DNA of 7,279 nt from Pseudomonadota bacterium (GCA_018897415.1 JAHIKR010000301.1:1-7279); one strand, 5' to 3'; shown: positions 1 through 6,999, counted from the first letter of the stretch. A program made the numbers and translations. The notes: generated from the sequence alone by a model not told the origin.

Positions 1-233
1 CGCTCCTTACAAACTGAGTGGGTATGGTGCCGTTGCCAAAGCCACAGTGAACATATTTTGCTTTTTAAAAAAACTATCTAATACCCTGCCCTTTAAAGCT
101 TTTGTTGCATAGAGGGGGTGCAAAACTTGAGTTCATAAGTTTTAAAAAATAAATAATTTAGAGATTATTGACAGTTCAAATCAAAAATTATATTGACTCC
201 TACTTGCTCCAAATTGTATTTTTCTAAGTATTT
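1..233. other. Upstream region without an identified gene
   Basis: No gene can be named here. From the window edge, frame 1 stays open to a TAA at 79-81 and frame 2 stays open for 36 codons to a TAG at 110-112. Either could be the tail of a gene that starts before the window, but neither peptide matches a family I recognise. The first 60 bases are richer in GC than the AT-rich stretch after them. That stretch (about 120-232) holds the promoter-like boxes for the tRNA genes. I looked for the conserved GGAAG apical-loop region of SRP RNA and for tmRNA and RNase P core motifs, and saw none. Confidence 0.4.
193..222 (+). promoter_or_regulatory. Candidate sigma70-type promoter for the tRNA-Ser genes
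   Basis: TTGACT at 193-198 is followed after 18 bases by TATTTT at 217-222, which would start transcription a few bases before the first tRNA at 234. A second pairing lies just upstream: TTGACA at 168-173 with TATATT at 189-194, but its spacing of 15 is short. The boxes are read by eye in an AT-rich region, so chance matches are possible. The position just before a stable RNA gene is the main support. Confidence 0.4.
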
Positions 234-325
234 GGAGAGGTGGCCGAGCGGCTGAAGGCCCCGCTCTCGAAAAGCGGTATCCTGTTAATACGGGATCGTG
301 GGTTCGAATCCCACCCTCTCCGCCA
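234..325 (+). tRNA. tRNA-Ser(CGA)
   Basis: A complete class II tRNA. The acceptor stem GGAGAGG (234-240) pairs with CCTCTCC (315-321), followed by discriminator G322 and an encoded CCA (323-325). The anticodon stem CCGCT/AGCGG (261-265, 273-277) closes the loop CTCGAAA. The anticodon is CGA at 268-270, which reads the serine codon UCG. The T arm is GTGGG-TTCGAAT-CCCAC (298-314). A long variable arm fills about 278-297, as expected for serine tRNAs, and discriminator G also fits serine. It lies 53 bp before a second tRNA-Ser on the same strand and is probably co-transcribed with it. Confidence 0.96.
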
Positions 326-378
326 CAAATTTGTGACCTGGGCGGTGAAAAATTACTTTTTCAAAGTTTTAATCTTGC

Positions 379-472
379 GGAGAGATGTCCGAGCTGGCTC
401 AAGGAGCACGACTGGAAATCGTGTGTGCTGCCAAAAGCGGCACCGAGGGTTCGAATCCCTCTCTCTCCGCCA
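379..472 (+). tRNA. tRNA-Ser(GGA)
   Basis: A complete class II tRNA. The acceptor stem GGAGAGA (379-385) pairs with TCTCTCC (462-468), followed by discriminator G469 and an encoded CCA (470-472). The anticodon stem CACGA/TCGTG (407-411, 419-423) holds the loop CTGGAAA. The anticodon is GGA at 414-416, which reads UCC and UCU. The variable arm is a clear 7-bp hairpin, GTGCTGC/GCGGCAC (425-431, 437-443), containing one G-U pair. The T arm is GAGGG-TTCGAAT-CCCTC (445-461). The acceptor and T-loop sequences are close to those of the upstream tRNA-Ser(CGA), while the anticodon and variable arms differ, so the pair is not a recent duplication. Confidence 0.96.
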
Positions 473-479
473 TTAGAAC

Positions 480-518
480 ATGGCTTGCCATCTGCGAGGG
501 CTCGTCAGCTATTTTTCC
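480..518 (+). terminator. Possible weak terminator after the tRNA pair
   Basis: A GC-richer patch follows tRNA-Ser(GGA). It contains ATGG-CTTG-CCAT (480-491), a 4-bp stem with a CUUG tetraloop, and CGAG-GG-CTCG (about 494-503), whose loop is too small unless the stem opens. A run of five T (512-516) follows a short GGCT/AGCT pairing. No single strong stem abuts the T-run, so this may simply be a processing or spacer structure. Confidence 0.25.
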
Positions 519-553
519 CTTCAAATTAGTTTTTTATTTCAAACAACTTTTAG

Positions 554-588
554 TAAAATACAAATCGATTAAATAATAAAATTCAGGG
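554..588 (+). promoter_or_regulatory. Possible mod -10 box and ribosome binding site
   Basis: TAAAAT at 554-559 could serve as a -10 box, but no convincing -35 lies 16-18 bases upstream (only TTTTTA). AGGG at 585-588 is the only Shine-Dalgarno-like sequence before the mod ATG at 596, with 7 bases between. It supports that start. No operator-like palindrome is visible in this leader. Confidence 0.3.
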
Positions 589-595
589 CTTATAT

Positions 596-3160
596 ATGAC
601 TAAAGAACAAAAATTTTATAAAGCGCTTCAGGATGTTTTTGTTGGTGCAAAAATAGAAGGAGAAGGCGGTTTTATCAATTTAATGCGGATAAAATCCAGT
701 TATTATAAGCAGATAGAAAAACTACTTGAGAGCGATATTGATAAAGTTTTAGAAAAATATCCCAAATTCAGGGAAGAGCTTTTTGATAAGCTGTATTCTT
801 TTTTTAACCGCTATTTTACAGAAAGTGGTTCTATTTATTTCGATAAAACTCCCTTTCATAACAATATTTACGAAAAAGTATATACCGATGAAAAAGATGT
901 TATTCTTTTTTGGAAAACGCAGATGCTCTACTATGTCAAAACTGACAGAATTTTTAGAAGTATGCCGGTAGAGTTTGAGGGCTTGAAATTTTATTTTGAT
1001 GCAAAAAACATTGAAAACAAAAAAGCCAACGAAAAACGCTCTCTTGTTTTTGAATTAAGGCAAGTGCGTGAAGATGGAACAATTGTTTTTACTGTGGCGT
1101 ATTCCGAAAAAGGACGAAAGACTAAAACAGATGAGATATTAAAAGCATTAAAAAAGAAAGGCGTTGCGATAAATGAAGAAGAATTAGAAAAAGCTCTTAA
1201 AATTTTTGGCAAGCAGTCAGAGGTGGACTTTTTCATAAATAAAAATGCCAAAGCATTTTTACAGGAGCAGTTTAAACTTTGGAGCTATCAGTATTTTTGG
1301 GAAGGGGCCAAAGAATGGTCTGGTGATAGAGTTAATCAACTACAAATCTTAAAAGATATTGCGTTTAAGGTAATTGATTTTATAAGCCAGTTTGAAGATG
1401 AGCTGGTAAAAATATGGAACAAGCCAAAATTTGTCAGGAACAGTAATTATGTAATTACACTGGATAAGATTACAGACAAGAATTTGATTGAAAAAATATT
1501 GAAGCATTCAGGTATTAAAGAGCAGATAAAAGAATGGCGGGAATTGGGAATTGTAGACGATAAATTTAAAGTTAAAGATATTTCTGAAAATAAAAAGTAC
1601 GCTCATTTACCAATAGACACAAAGTATTTCAAGGATTTGGAGCTTGAAATATTGGCTTTATTTGACGATTTGGACAATCAATTAGACGGCTGGCTGATTA
1701 AAAGTGAAAACTATCAGGCATTAAACACAATTCTGCCGAAGTTTAAGGAACGAGTTAAGTGTATTCATATTGATCCACCGTATAACACAGAGACGAGCGG
1801 ATTTCTGTATGTAAATACATATCAGCATTCGAGCTGGCTAACCATGATGGAGAATCGAATACGAAACGGTTTTGAGCTAATATCTCGTGACGGATCGTTC
1901 TTGTGCCACATTGACGAAAATGAATACGAACACCTTCAACTGCTTTTTAAGCAATTTTCAGTCGCTAATGCTGGAACTGTCGTGTGGGATAAACGAAATC
2001 CGATGAATGCAGGCAGAGGTGTTGCCACACAGCACGAGTATATTATTTGGCGCTCAAGACAAGAAACGCCAATTTACTTACGGAACGACAGTATTCTTTT
2101 GGTGTTAAAGGCAGCGGAAGAAATAGTACAAAAACATGGTAGTGTAACAGAAAAAGCACAAAAAGAATATGCAGCATGGGTAAATGGAAACTCGGAATTG
2201 ACGGGTGGCGAAAAGGCATATCGCTTTTTGGATAAAGAAGAACGTGTTTATCGTGCCGTCAGTCTGAGAGCTCCTGAACCGCGAATCGATCCAAAGTTTC
2301 ACAAGCCTCTTATACACCCCGTTACGGGAAAGCCTTGTCCTGTTCCACCTAATGGCTTTTCACGTACCCCCGAAACACTTCAGAGAATGGTGAAAAGAGG
2401 CGAGATTATCTTTGGAGCAGATGAAACTATCCAGCCCAACCAAAAGATGTTCTTGACAAAAGAATCTCGAAGGCAGATCTCGTCTGTAATTCAGGATGCC
2501 CGAAAAGGCAAAGCAGATCTTGATCCATTAGGGCTTGATTTTCCTTATTGCCACCCCGTTTCCCTATATGGAAAACTTATTGGCGCTGCGAGCGCATCGA
2601 CTGATGATATTGTGCTCGATTTCTTTGCTGGCAGTGGTACGACTGCACACGCTGTTATAAATTCAAATCGTGAGGACAGTAAGAAACGTAAATACATTTT
2701 AGTAGAAATGGGAAATTATTTTATCAGCACAATTATACCTCGCGTAAAAAAGGTTATTTTTAGCGACAATTGGAAAAACGGAAAAGCATATGAAGGTAAA
2801 GGTATTAGTCACTTTATTAAATACTACGAGCTTGAGCAATATGAAGAAGCATTGGCAAACTGCAAATACGCTGACGGGGATTTGTTTAATAAGGTAAGCG
2901 ACAAGGCATACCAGGATTATGTGTTTATGAAAGACGAAAAGATGCTCAAGGCTTTGGAGATTGATTATAAAAACAATAAGGTAAAAGTAGATTTATCAAA
3001 GCTGTATGACGGTATTGATGTTGCAGAAACTTTGTCAAATCTTACCGGTAAATGGATAAAAGCTATTAGAAAAGATGAAGTGGAATTTGCAGACGGGACA
3101 AAAATAAACACCAGGGATTTGGATTATAAGCTTATTAAGCCTCTAATCTGGTGGGAGTAA
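596..3160 (+). CDS. mod: Type III-like R-M DNA adenine-N6 methyltransferase (Mod)
   Basis: Methylates adenine within the recognition site of a type III-like system, protects host DNA, and supplies sequence specificity to the Res partner encoded downstream. The catalytic motif DPPYN is at residues 393-397 and the SAM-binding motif DFFAGSGTT at 675-683. DPPY before FAGSG is the beta-class order used by type III Mod proteins. Between them, HPVTGKPCPVPP (574-585) and IIFGADET (604-611) are characteristic of this family's target-recognition region. The first ~390 residues are an extension much longer than in classical Mods of about 650 residues. They contain FFNRYF (69-74), a LFWKTQMLYYVKT segment (104-116) and DFFINKNAKAFLQEQF (211-226), segments I associate with a larger Mod-like subgroup. 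The start at 596 is supported by AGGG 7 bases upstream. The core (about 1740-2640) is visibly richer in GC than both ends. It is followed after 9 bp by the Bro-N gene. The family is clear, but the target site cannot be read from sequence. Confidence 0.93.
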   Translation: MTKEQKFYKALQDVFVGAKIEGEGGFINLMRIKSSYYKQIEKLLESDIDKVLEKYPKFREELFDKLYSFFNRYFTESGSIYFDKTPFHNNIYEKVYTDEKDVILFWKTQMLYYVKTDRIFRSMPVEFEGLKFYFDAKNIENKKANEKRSLVFELRQVREDGTIVFTVAYSEKGRKTKTDEILKALKKKGVAINEEELEKALKIFGKQSEVDFFINKNAKAFLQEQFKLWSYQYFWEGAKEWSGDRVNQLQILKDIAFKVIDFISQFEDELVKIWNKPKFVRNSNYVITLDKITDKNLIEKILKHSGIKEQIKEWRELGIVDDKFKVKDISENKKYAHLPIDTKYFKDLELEILALFDDLDNQLDGWLIKSENYQALNTILPKFKERVKCIHIDPPYNTETSGFLYVNTYQHSSWLTMMENRIRNGFELISRDGSFLCHIDENEYEHLQLLFKQFSVANAGTVVWDKRNPMNAGRGVATQHEYIIWRSRQETPIYLRNDSILLVLKAAEEIVQKHGSVTEKAQKEYAAWVNGNSELTGGEKAYRFLDKEERVYRAVSLRAPEPRIDPKFHKPLIHPVTGKPCPVPPNGFSRTPETLQRMVKRGEIIFGADETIQPNQKMFLTKESRRQISSVIQDARKGKADLDPLGLDFPYCHPVSLYGKLIGAASASTDDIVLDFFAGSGTTAHAVINSNREDSKKRKYILVEMGNYFISTIIPRVKKVIFSDNWKNGKAYEGKGISHFIKYYELEQYEEALANCKYADGDLFNKVSDKAYQDYVFMKDEKMLKALEIDYKNNKVKVDLSKLYDGIDVAETLSNLTGKWIKAIRKDEVEFADGTKINTRDLDYKLIKPLIWWE

Positions 3161-3169
3161 ATTAAAGAT

Positions 3170-4033
3170 ATGAAAACAACAAAAATCGCTTTATTTAAAG
3201 GAAAAAAAATTAGAAAAATCATTCACAATAACGAATGGTGGTTTTCGGTGGTTGATGTAGTGCAAGCGTTAACCGATCAGTCTGATGATTATAAAGCTAG
3301 AAAGTACTGGAATAAACTTGCGCAAAGGTTGCGAGAAGAAGGAAGCGAAGTGGTGACAAATTGTCACCGTTTGAAATTATTGGCGCCAGACGGGAAAATG
3401 AGACAAACAGACTGCGCTGATACTGAAGGCATTTTCCGCATTATTCAATCCATTCCATCACCTAAAGCCGAACCATTTAAGCGCTGGTTGGCAAAAGTCG
3501 GTTATGAACGAGTACAGGAAATAGAAAATCCTGAACTGGCGACAAAACGAACGAGAATGCTATATAAACTTAAGGGTTATAGCGATGATTGGATAGAAAA
3601 GCGAATGCGGGGCATTGCCATCCGCGAGGAATTGACCGATGAATGGAAAAAACGAGGCGCGCGGGAACAAAAAGACTACGAAATCTTAACCGCGGAAATT
3701 TCCAAAGCGACTTTTGGAGTAACGCCAAGTCAATATAAAAAGATTAAAAGTTTAAAGCGTGAAAACTTACGAGACCACATGGACGATTTGGAATTAATTT
3801 TTAGTATGCTGGGCGAGCGCGCCACCACGGAAATTCACCGTGTGGAAAATTCCAGGGGCGTGCCGAAATTGAAATCAGATGCTGTATCCGGCGGAGCTAT
3901 TGCCGGCGGAGCAAGAAAAAAATTAGAAAAACGGCTTGGGAAGTCAATTGTTTCCAAAGAAAACTATCTAAAAAATCCGCAAGACCTGCCTCTCCGTCAG
4001 GCAGGTAAAAAATCGTTAAGCGATAAAAAATGA
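3170..4033 (+). CDS. Bro-N domain, DinD-like protein within the R-M operon
   Basis: A 287-residue protein with a Bro-N-type N-terminus and a DinD-like overall size and plan. Residues 8-35 (LFKGKKIR, then NEWWFSVVDVVQAL) match the Bro-N start seen in phage antirepressors. VVTNCHRLKLLAPDGKMRQTDCAD (61-84) and IIQSIPSPKAEPFKRWLA (91-108) are typical of the bacterial branch. The C-terminal GGAIAGGARKKLEKRLGKSIV (241-261) resembles the DinD tail. Bro-N domains often bind DNA, and E. coli DinD is reported to inhibit RecA filaments. Whether this protein does either is unknown. It starts 9 bp after mod, with GGGAG at 3153-3157 as a distant Shine-Dalgarno, and its TGA overlaps the res ATG. Its GC content (47-57% in sampled rows) is far above res, suggesting separate acquisition. 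The last ~18 residues include a palindrome-encoded DLPLRQAG. It could regulate the operon or be a passenger. Confidence 0.8.
   Translation: MKTTKIALFKGKKIRKIIHNNEWWFSVVDVVQALTDQSDDYKARKYWNKLAQRLREEGSEVVTNCHRLKLLAPDGKMRQTDCADTEGIFRIIQSIPSPKAEPFKRWLAKVGYERVQEIENPELATKRTRMLYKLKGYSDDWIEKRMRGIAIREELTDEWKKRGAREQKDYEILTAEISKATFGVTPSQYKKIKSLKRENLRDHMDDLELIFSMLGERATTEIHRVENSRGVPKLKSDAVSGGAIAGGARKKLEKRLGKSIVSKENYLKNPQDLPLRQAGKKSLSDKK
3352..3368. repeat. 17-bp perfect palindrome inside the Bro-N gene
   Basis: GGTGACAA-A-TTGTCACC is an inverted repeat with 8-bp arms around a single central A. It encodes part of the VVTNCH motif of the Bro-N protein, so protein conservation may explain some of the bases. 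Its shape is that of a dimeric repressor site, but no regulator is shown to bind it. Confidence 0.6.
3888..3912 (+). repeat. 10-bp direct repeat in the Bro-N gene C-terminus
   Basis: CCGGCGGAGC occurs at 3888-3897 and again at 3903-3912, a period of 15 bases or five codons. It produces the tandem GGAIAGGA in the protein. This may be a small in-frame duplication within the conserved glycine/alanine stretch. Confidence 0.6.
3984..4006. repeat. In-frame palindromic element encoding DLPLRQAG
   Basis: ACCTGCCT (3984-3991) and AGGCAGGT (3999-4006) form a perfect 8-bp stem around the 7-base loop CTCCGTC. It is read in frame as residues 272-279 (DLPLRQAG) of the Bro-N protein, after the recognisable domain has ended. 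Its GC content stands out from the A-rich sequence on both sides. From memory, similar LPxRQAG-encoding palindromes recur in many CPR bacterial proteins, comparable in concept to Rickettsia palindromic elements. The family assignment is a recollection. The palindrome itself is directly visible. Confidence 0.65.
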
Positions 4034-6999
4034 AACTTTATTTGCAGTCAATAATTGACGATATTTCTTTTGATAGCTTGCCTCCAAAATGGCAAAATTT
4101 TGATTTGGCAAAATTTTCTAAAGACAAAACTCTGTTTGATTTTCAAAAACAAGGATTGCAAAACGTGCTTAAAGGGCTTTGGTTTTTTTATAAAGAGAAA
4201 GAAAGCAATAAAGAAACTCTTTTTGAGCATTATCAAACAAACGGGTATGAGGAAAACTTTGACTATGATTTGAAGAAGAAGAAAGACAGTAAAACAATTA
4301 AATATCTTTTGGAATATGATAAAGATTATCCTGTTTCAGATTCCAAAATTTCTTTTGCACACTTTCTCAACCGCATGAGTTTTTGGATGGCGACCGGTTC
4401 AGGAAAAACGCTCATAATTGTAAAACTTATTAGGCTGTTAGGAATGCTTATACAAGAAAAAGAGATGCCAGAAAACGATATTTTATTTTTAGCTCATAGA
4501 GACGATCTTTTAGACCAGTTTAAACAGCATGTGGAAGAATTTAACAGCTTTAACTTTGATACAAAAATCAATCTAAAAAGCTTAAAGGAATATGAAAACG
4601 TTAAACGGGAAAACGTTCTGCCTTTTGCTAAAAATGAGATAACTGTTTTTTATTACCGATCAGACTTAATTTCTGATATCCAAAAAGAAAAAATTGTCAA
4701 TTTTAGAAATTACGACAATAGCGGAAAATGGTATATTCTTTTGGATGAAGCTCACAAAGGAGACAAGGAAGACAGCAAACGCCAGATGCTTTATTCAATC
4801 CTTTCGAGAAACGGATTTTTGTTTAATTTTTCCGCTACCTTCACTGATCCACGCGATTATGCAACATGCGTTTTTAACTTTAATCTCTCCAAATTTATAG
4901 AAGAAGGTTATGGCAAGCATATTTATGTGTCTGATCAAGAAGTAACCGCTTTTAGAGACAAGGATGATTTCTCTCGCATAGAAAAGCAAAAGATTGTTTT
5001 AAAAACACTGATTCTTCAGACATATATAAACAACTACTTTAAAAAAATAAGGAAAAAGGAAAGAACACTCTATAATCGGCCATTACTTTTGACCCTTGTT
5101 AATTCGGTAGATACAAAAGAAGCTGATTTAAAGCTTTTCTTTTCCGAGCTTGAAAAAGTAGCAAAAAATGAAATAAGGGCAGATTTGTTTCAAAAAGCAA
5201 AGGACGAATTAGCCGCTGAATTTACAGATAACTGTCAGTATGAATTTGAAAATATAGAAGTTATTATTGATAAAAGTACACTTTCAAAAATAAACTATAA
5301 GGATGTTTTACAAGCTATTTTCAATTCAAAACACCCTGGCAATGTCGAAGTTTTGAAAATCCCAGGCAACAGGAATGAGATTATTTTTAAATTGCAAACA
5401 TCTGAAAACCCCTTTGCTTTAATAAAAATTGGCGATATTTCAGGCTGGCTTAAAGAAAAACTTGATGGTTATGAAATTATCGAAAGCTTTGAGAATGAAA
5501 GCGTTTTTAAAAAAATCAATCGTGACGATTCGGAAATAAACATTCTTATGGGCTCTCGCGCTTTTTATGAAGGATGGGATTCTAACAGACCAAATTTAAT
5601 TTTATTTGTAAACATCGGAGTAGGCAAAGATGCAAAAAAATTTGTTTTACAATCTATTGGGCGAGGCGTCCGGATAGAACCGCAAAAAAACAAAAGGAAA
5701 AGACTCCAGAATTTATTTAACTCTAAAGAGATAAAAGAAGAATTGTTCGCTAAAGTGAGGCAATATATTTTGCCGATTGAGAGCTTGTTTATCTTTGGAA
5801 CAAATGCTGAAAACTTAAAAGAAATAATCAGAACATTGAAAGAGGAAAAACAAGATAGAGATTTAGGCCAGGAATTTATTATAAATGCCGAGGCAGAAAA
5901 ACACTTATTGCTTGTTCCTGTTTATAAGGATTCAGATAAAATATTTGCGGAAGAAAAGGAAATTCAAAAATATCCGATTAGCAAAGAAGATTTTATTTTA
6001 GCAGATGCCATGTTTAAGCATTTGGGAGAAAAAGTGGCTCTTGCAAAATACGAATGCGACATAAAGGTTTTAGAAAAAGTCGGCGAAAGCTTAGGGGAAT
6101 CAGAGAGGTATTACGATTTTAGTGAAGAAAGAACAATTGCCGAGCCGGAATTGTTGCTTGATAGAATGTTTGATTATTTTAGCGTAAAAAACAGGGAGTT
6201 TGATAAATATAAAGAGCTTGAAGATGAAATTGTGCATTTTAAGAAAGTAAAATTTAGCGATGGAGAAAAATTTGATCAAATACGAAAGCAAATCAAAAAA
6301 GTTAGAGCTGTGCCGGAAAAAAAGCAGGAACTTAAAAAGGCTTTTGACTTAAAGCAGCTTTCTTTTGATGATATGTTGAAGCAGGCCCAGTCACTCAAAG
6401 AAAGCCAGAATTTTGAATATCAAAATAAGAAATTAACAATAAAATATATTCGAAATCATTACTACATTCCGCTGATTGTCTCTGAAAGCGAAAAAGTGGA
6501 TTATTTAAATCATATTATTGAGGTGGAAAGTGAAGTAAAATTCATCGAACAACTTGAAGAATATTTACAAAAAGATAATAATATTTTTAAGCAATTTGAC
6601 TGGTGGATGTTTTCTAAATTAGATGAAACATTAGATGAAGTCTATATTCCTTACTACAACCCTAATAAAAATAATATAGCTAAATTTAAACCGGATTTTG
6701 TGTTTTGGATGCAGAAAGGAAATGACTATATAATTTTGTTTGTTGATCCAAAGGGAACCGAACATGCTGACGGATATAGAAAAATTGATGGGTATTCAAA
6801 AATATTTGAAACAGCAGGAGAACAAAGGACAAGCAAAAAATATCCGTTTAACGGATTTGATATAAAAACAAAATTATTGCTGAAACCCAAGAGAGGGATT
6901 GCAGAGGTTCCGGATAATTATAAAAAATATTGGTTTGATAATTTTACAGAATTTGCCGCCAAGATCGGCAAAGCCGAGCAAGCCAGTAAAGTTGGCTGA
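4030..6999 (+). CDS. res: Type III-like restriction endonuclease subunit (Res)
   Basis: The ATP-dependent helicase/translocase and nuclease subunit that works with Mod to cleave unmodified DNA. At 989 residues it has the usual Res length. SF2 motifs appear in order: a Q-motif-like FDFQKQ near 36-41, Walker A ATGSGKT (121-127), DEAH (239-242), SAT (268-270), RPLLLTLVNSV (350-360), SRAFYEGWD (509-517) and QSIGRGVRI (541-549). The C-terminal nuclease is seen as KPDF (887-890) and, 16 residues later, VDPKG (905-909). This gives catalytic D889, D906 and K908, with Asp where many Res proteins have Glu (ETKG). All motifs are intact, so the enzyme is probably active. The start overlaps the Bro-N stop as ATGA with no good Shine-Dalgarno, which implies translational coupling. 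GC is about 32%. The C-terminal tail KIGKAEQASKVG is encoded by two small inverted repeats. Confidence 0.94.
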   Translation: MKLYLQSIIDDISFDSLPPKWQNFDLAKFSKDKTLFDFQKQGLQNVLKGLWFFYKEKESNKETLFEHYQTNGYEENFDYDLKKKKDSKTIKYLLEYDKDYPVSDSKISFAHFLNRMSFWMATGSGKTLIIVKLIRLLGMLIQEKEMPENDILFLAHRDDLLDQFKQHVEEFNSFNFDTKINLKSLKEYENVKRENVLPFAKNEITVFYYRSDLISDIQKEKIVNFRNYDNSGKWYILLDEAHKGDKEDSKRQMLYSILSRNGFLFNFSATFTDPRDYATCVFNFNLSKFIEEGYGKHIYVSDQEVTAFRDKDDFSRIEKQKIVLKTLILQTYINNYFKKIRKKERTLYNRPLLLTLVNSVDTKEADLKLFFSELEKVAKNEIRADLFQKAKDELAAEFTDNCQYEFENIEVIIDKSTLSKINYKDVLQAIFNSKHPGNVEVLKIPGNRNEIIFKLQTSENPFALIKIGDISGWLKEKLDGYEIIESFENESVFKKINRDDSEINILMGSRAFYEGWDSNRPNLILFVNIGVGKDAKKFVLQSIGRGVRIEPQKNKRKRLQNLFNSKEIKEELFAKVRQYILPIESLFIFGTNAENLKEIIRTLKEEKQDRDLGQEFIINAEAEKHLLLVPVYKDSDKIFAEEKEIQKYPISKEDFILADAMFKHLGEKVALAKYECDIKVLEKVGESLGESERYYDFSEERTIAEPELLLDRMFDYFSVKNREFDKYKELEDEIVHFKKVKFSDGEKFDQIRKQIKKVRAVPEKKQELKKAFDLKQLSFDDMLKQAQSLKESQNFEYQNKKLTIKYIRNHYYIPLIVSESEKVDYLNHIIEVESEVKFIEQLEEYLQKDNNIFKQFDWWMFSKLDETLDEVYIPYYNPNKNNIAKFKPDFVFWMQKGNDYIILFVDPKGTEHADGYRKIDGYSKIFETAGEQRTSKKYPFNGFDIKTKLLLKPKRGIAEVPDNYKKYWFDNFTEFAAKIGKAEQASKVG
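6966..6997. repeat. Two adjacent small inverted repeats at the res 3' end
   Basis: CGGC-AAA-GCCG (6966-6976) is followed by AGCCAG-TAAAG-TTGGCT (6981-6997, one G-T pair). They lie over the last codons of res and reach the first base of its stop. A run of A, not T, follows on the + strand, so this is not a standard intrinsic terminator. It could be an mRNA 3' structure or a small inserted palindrome that lengthened the protein. Confidence 0.45.

Noticed and set aside
1..233. SRP RNA or other stable RNA upstream of the tRNAs, suggested by the tRNA-Ser/dnaX neighbourhood of Bacillus
   Set aside because: None of the conserved SRP, tmRNA or RNase P core motifs is visible on either strand.
240..576. 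Two open frames of 78 and 63 codons across the tRNA region
   Set aside because: They run through complete, well-folded tRNA-Ser genes and have no ribosome binding site or recognisable family.
596..3160. Phase-variable repeat tract in mod, as in many type III mod genes
   Set aside because: No tetra- or pentanucleotide repeat array and no long homopolymer is visible in or just before mod.
3202..3209. A8 tract near the start of the Bro-N gene as a slippage switch
   Set aside because: The gene is in frame as it stands, and the surrounding sequence is A-rich with several A7-T7 runs elsewhere, so there is no specific sign of switching.
4031..6999. UGA recoding (SR1/Gracilibacteria code)
   Set aside because: TGA terminates both the Bro-N gene and res at sensible lengths, and no in-frame TGA interrupts the long genes.
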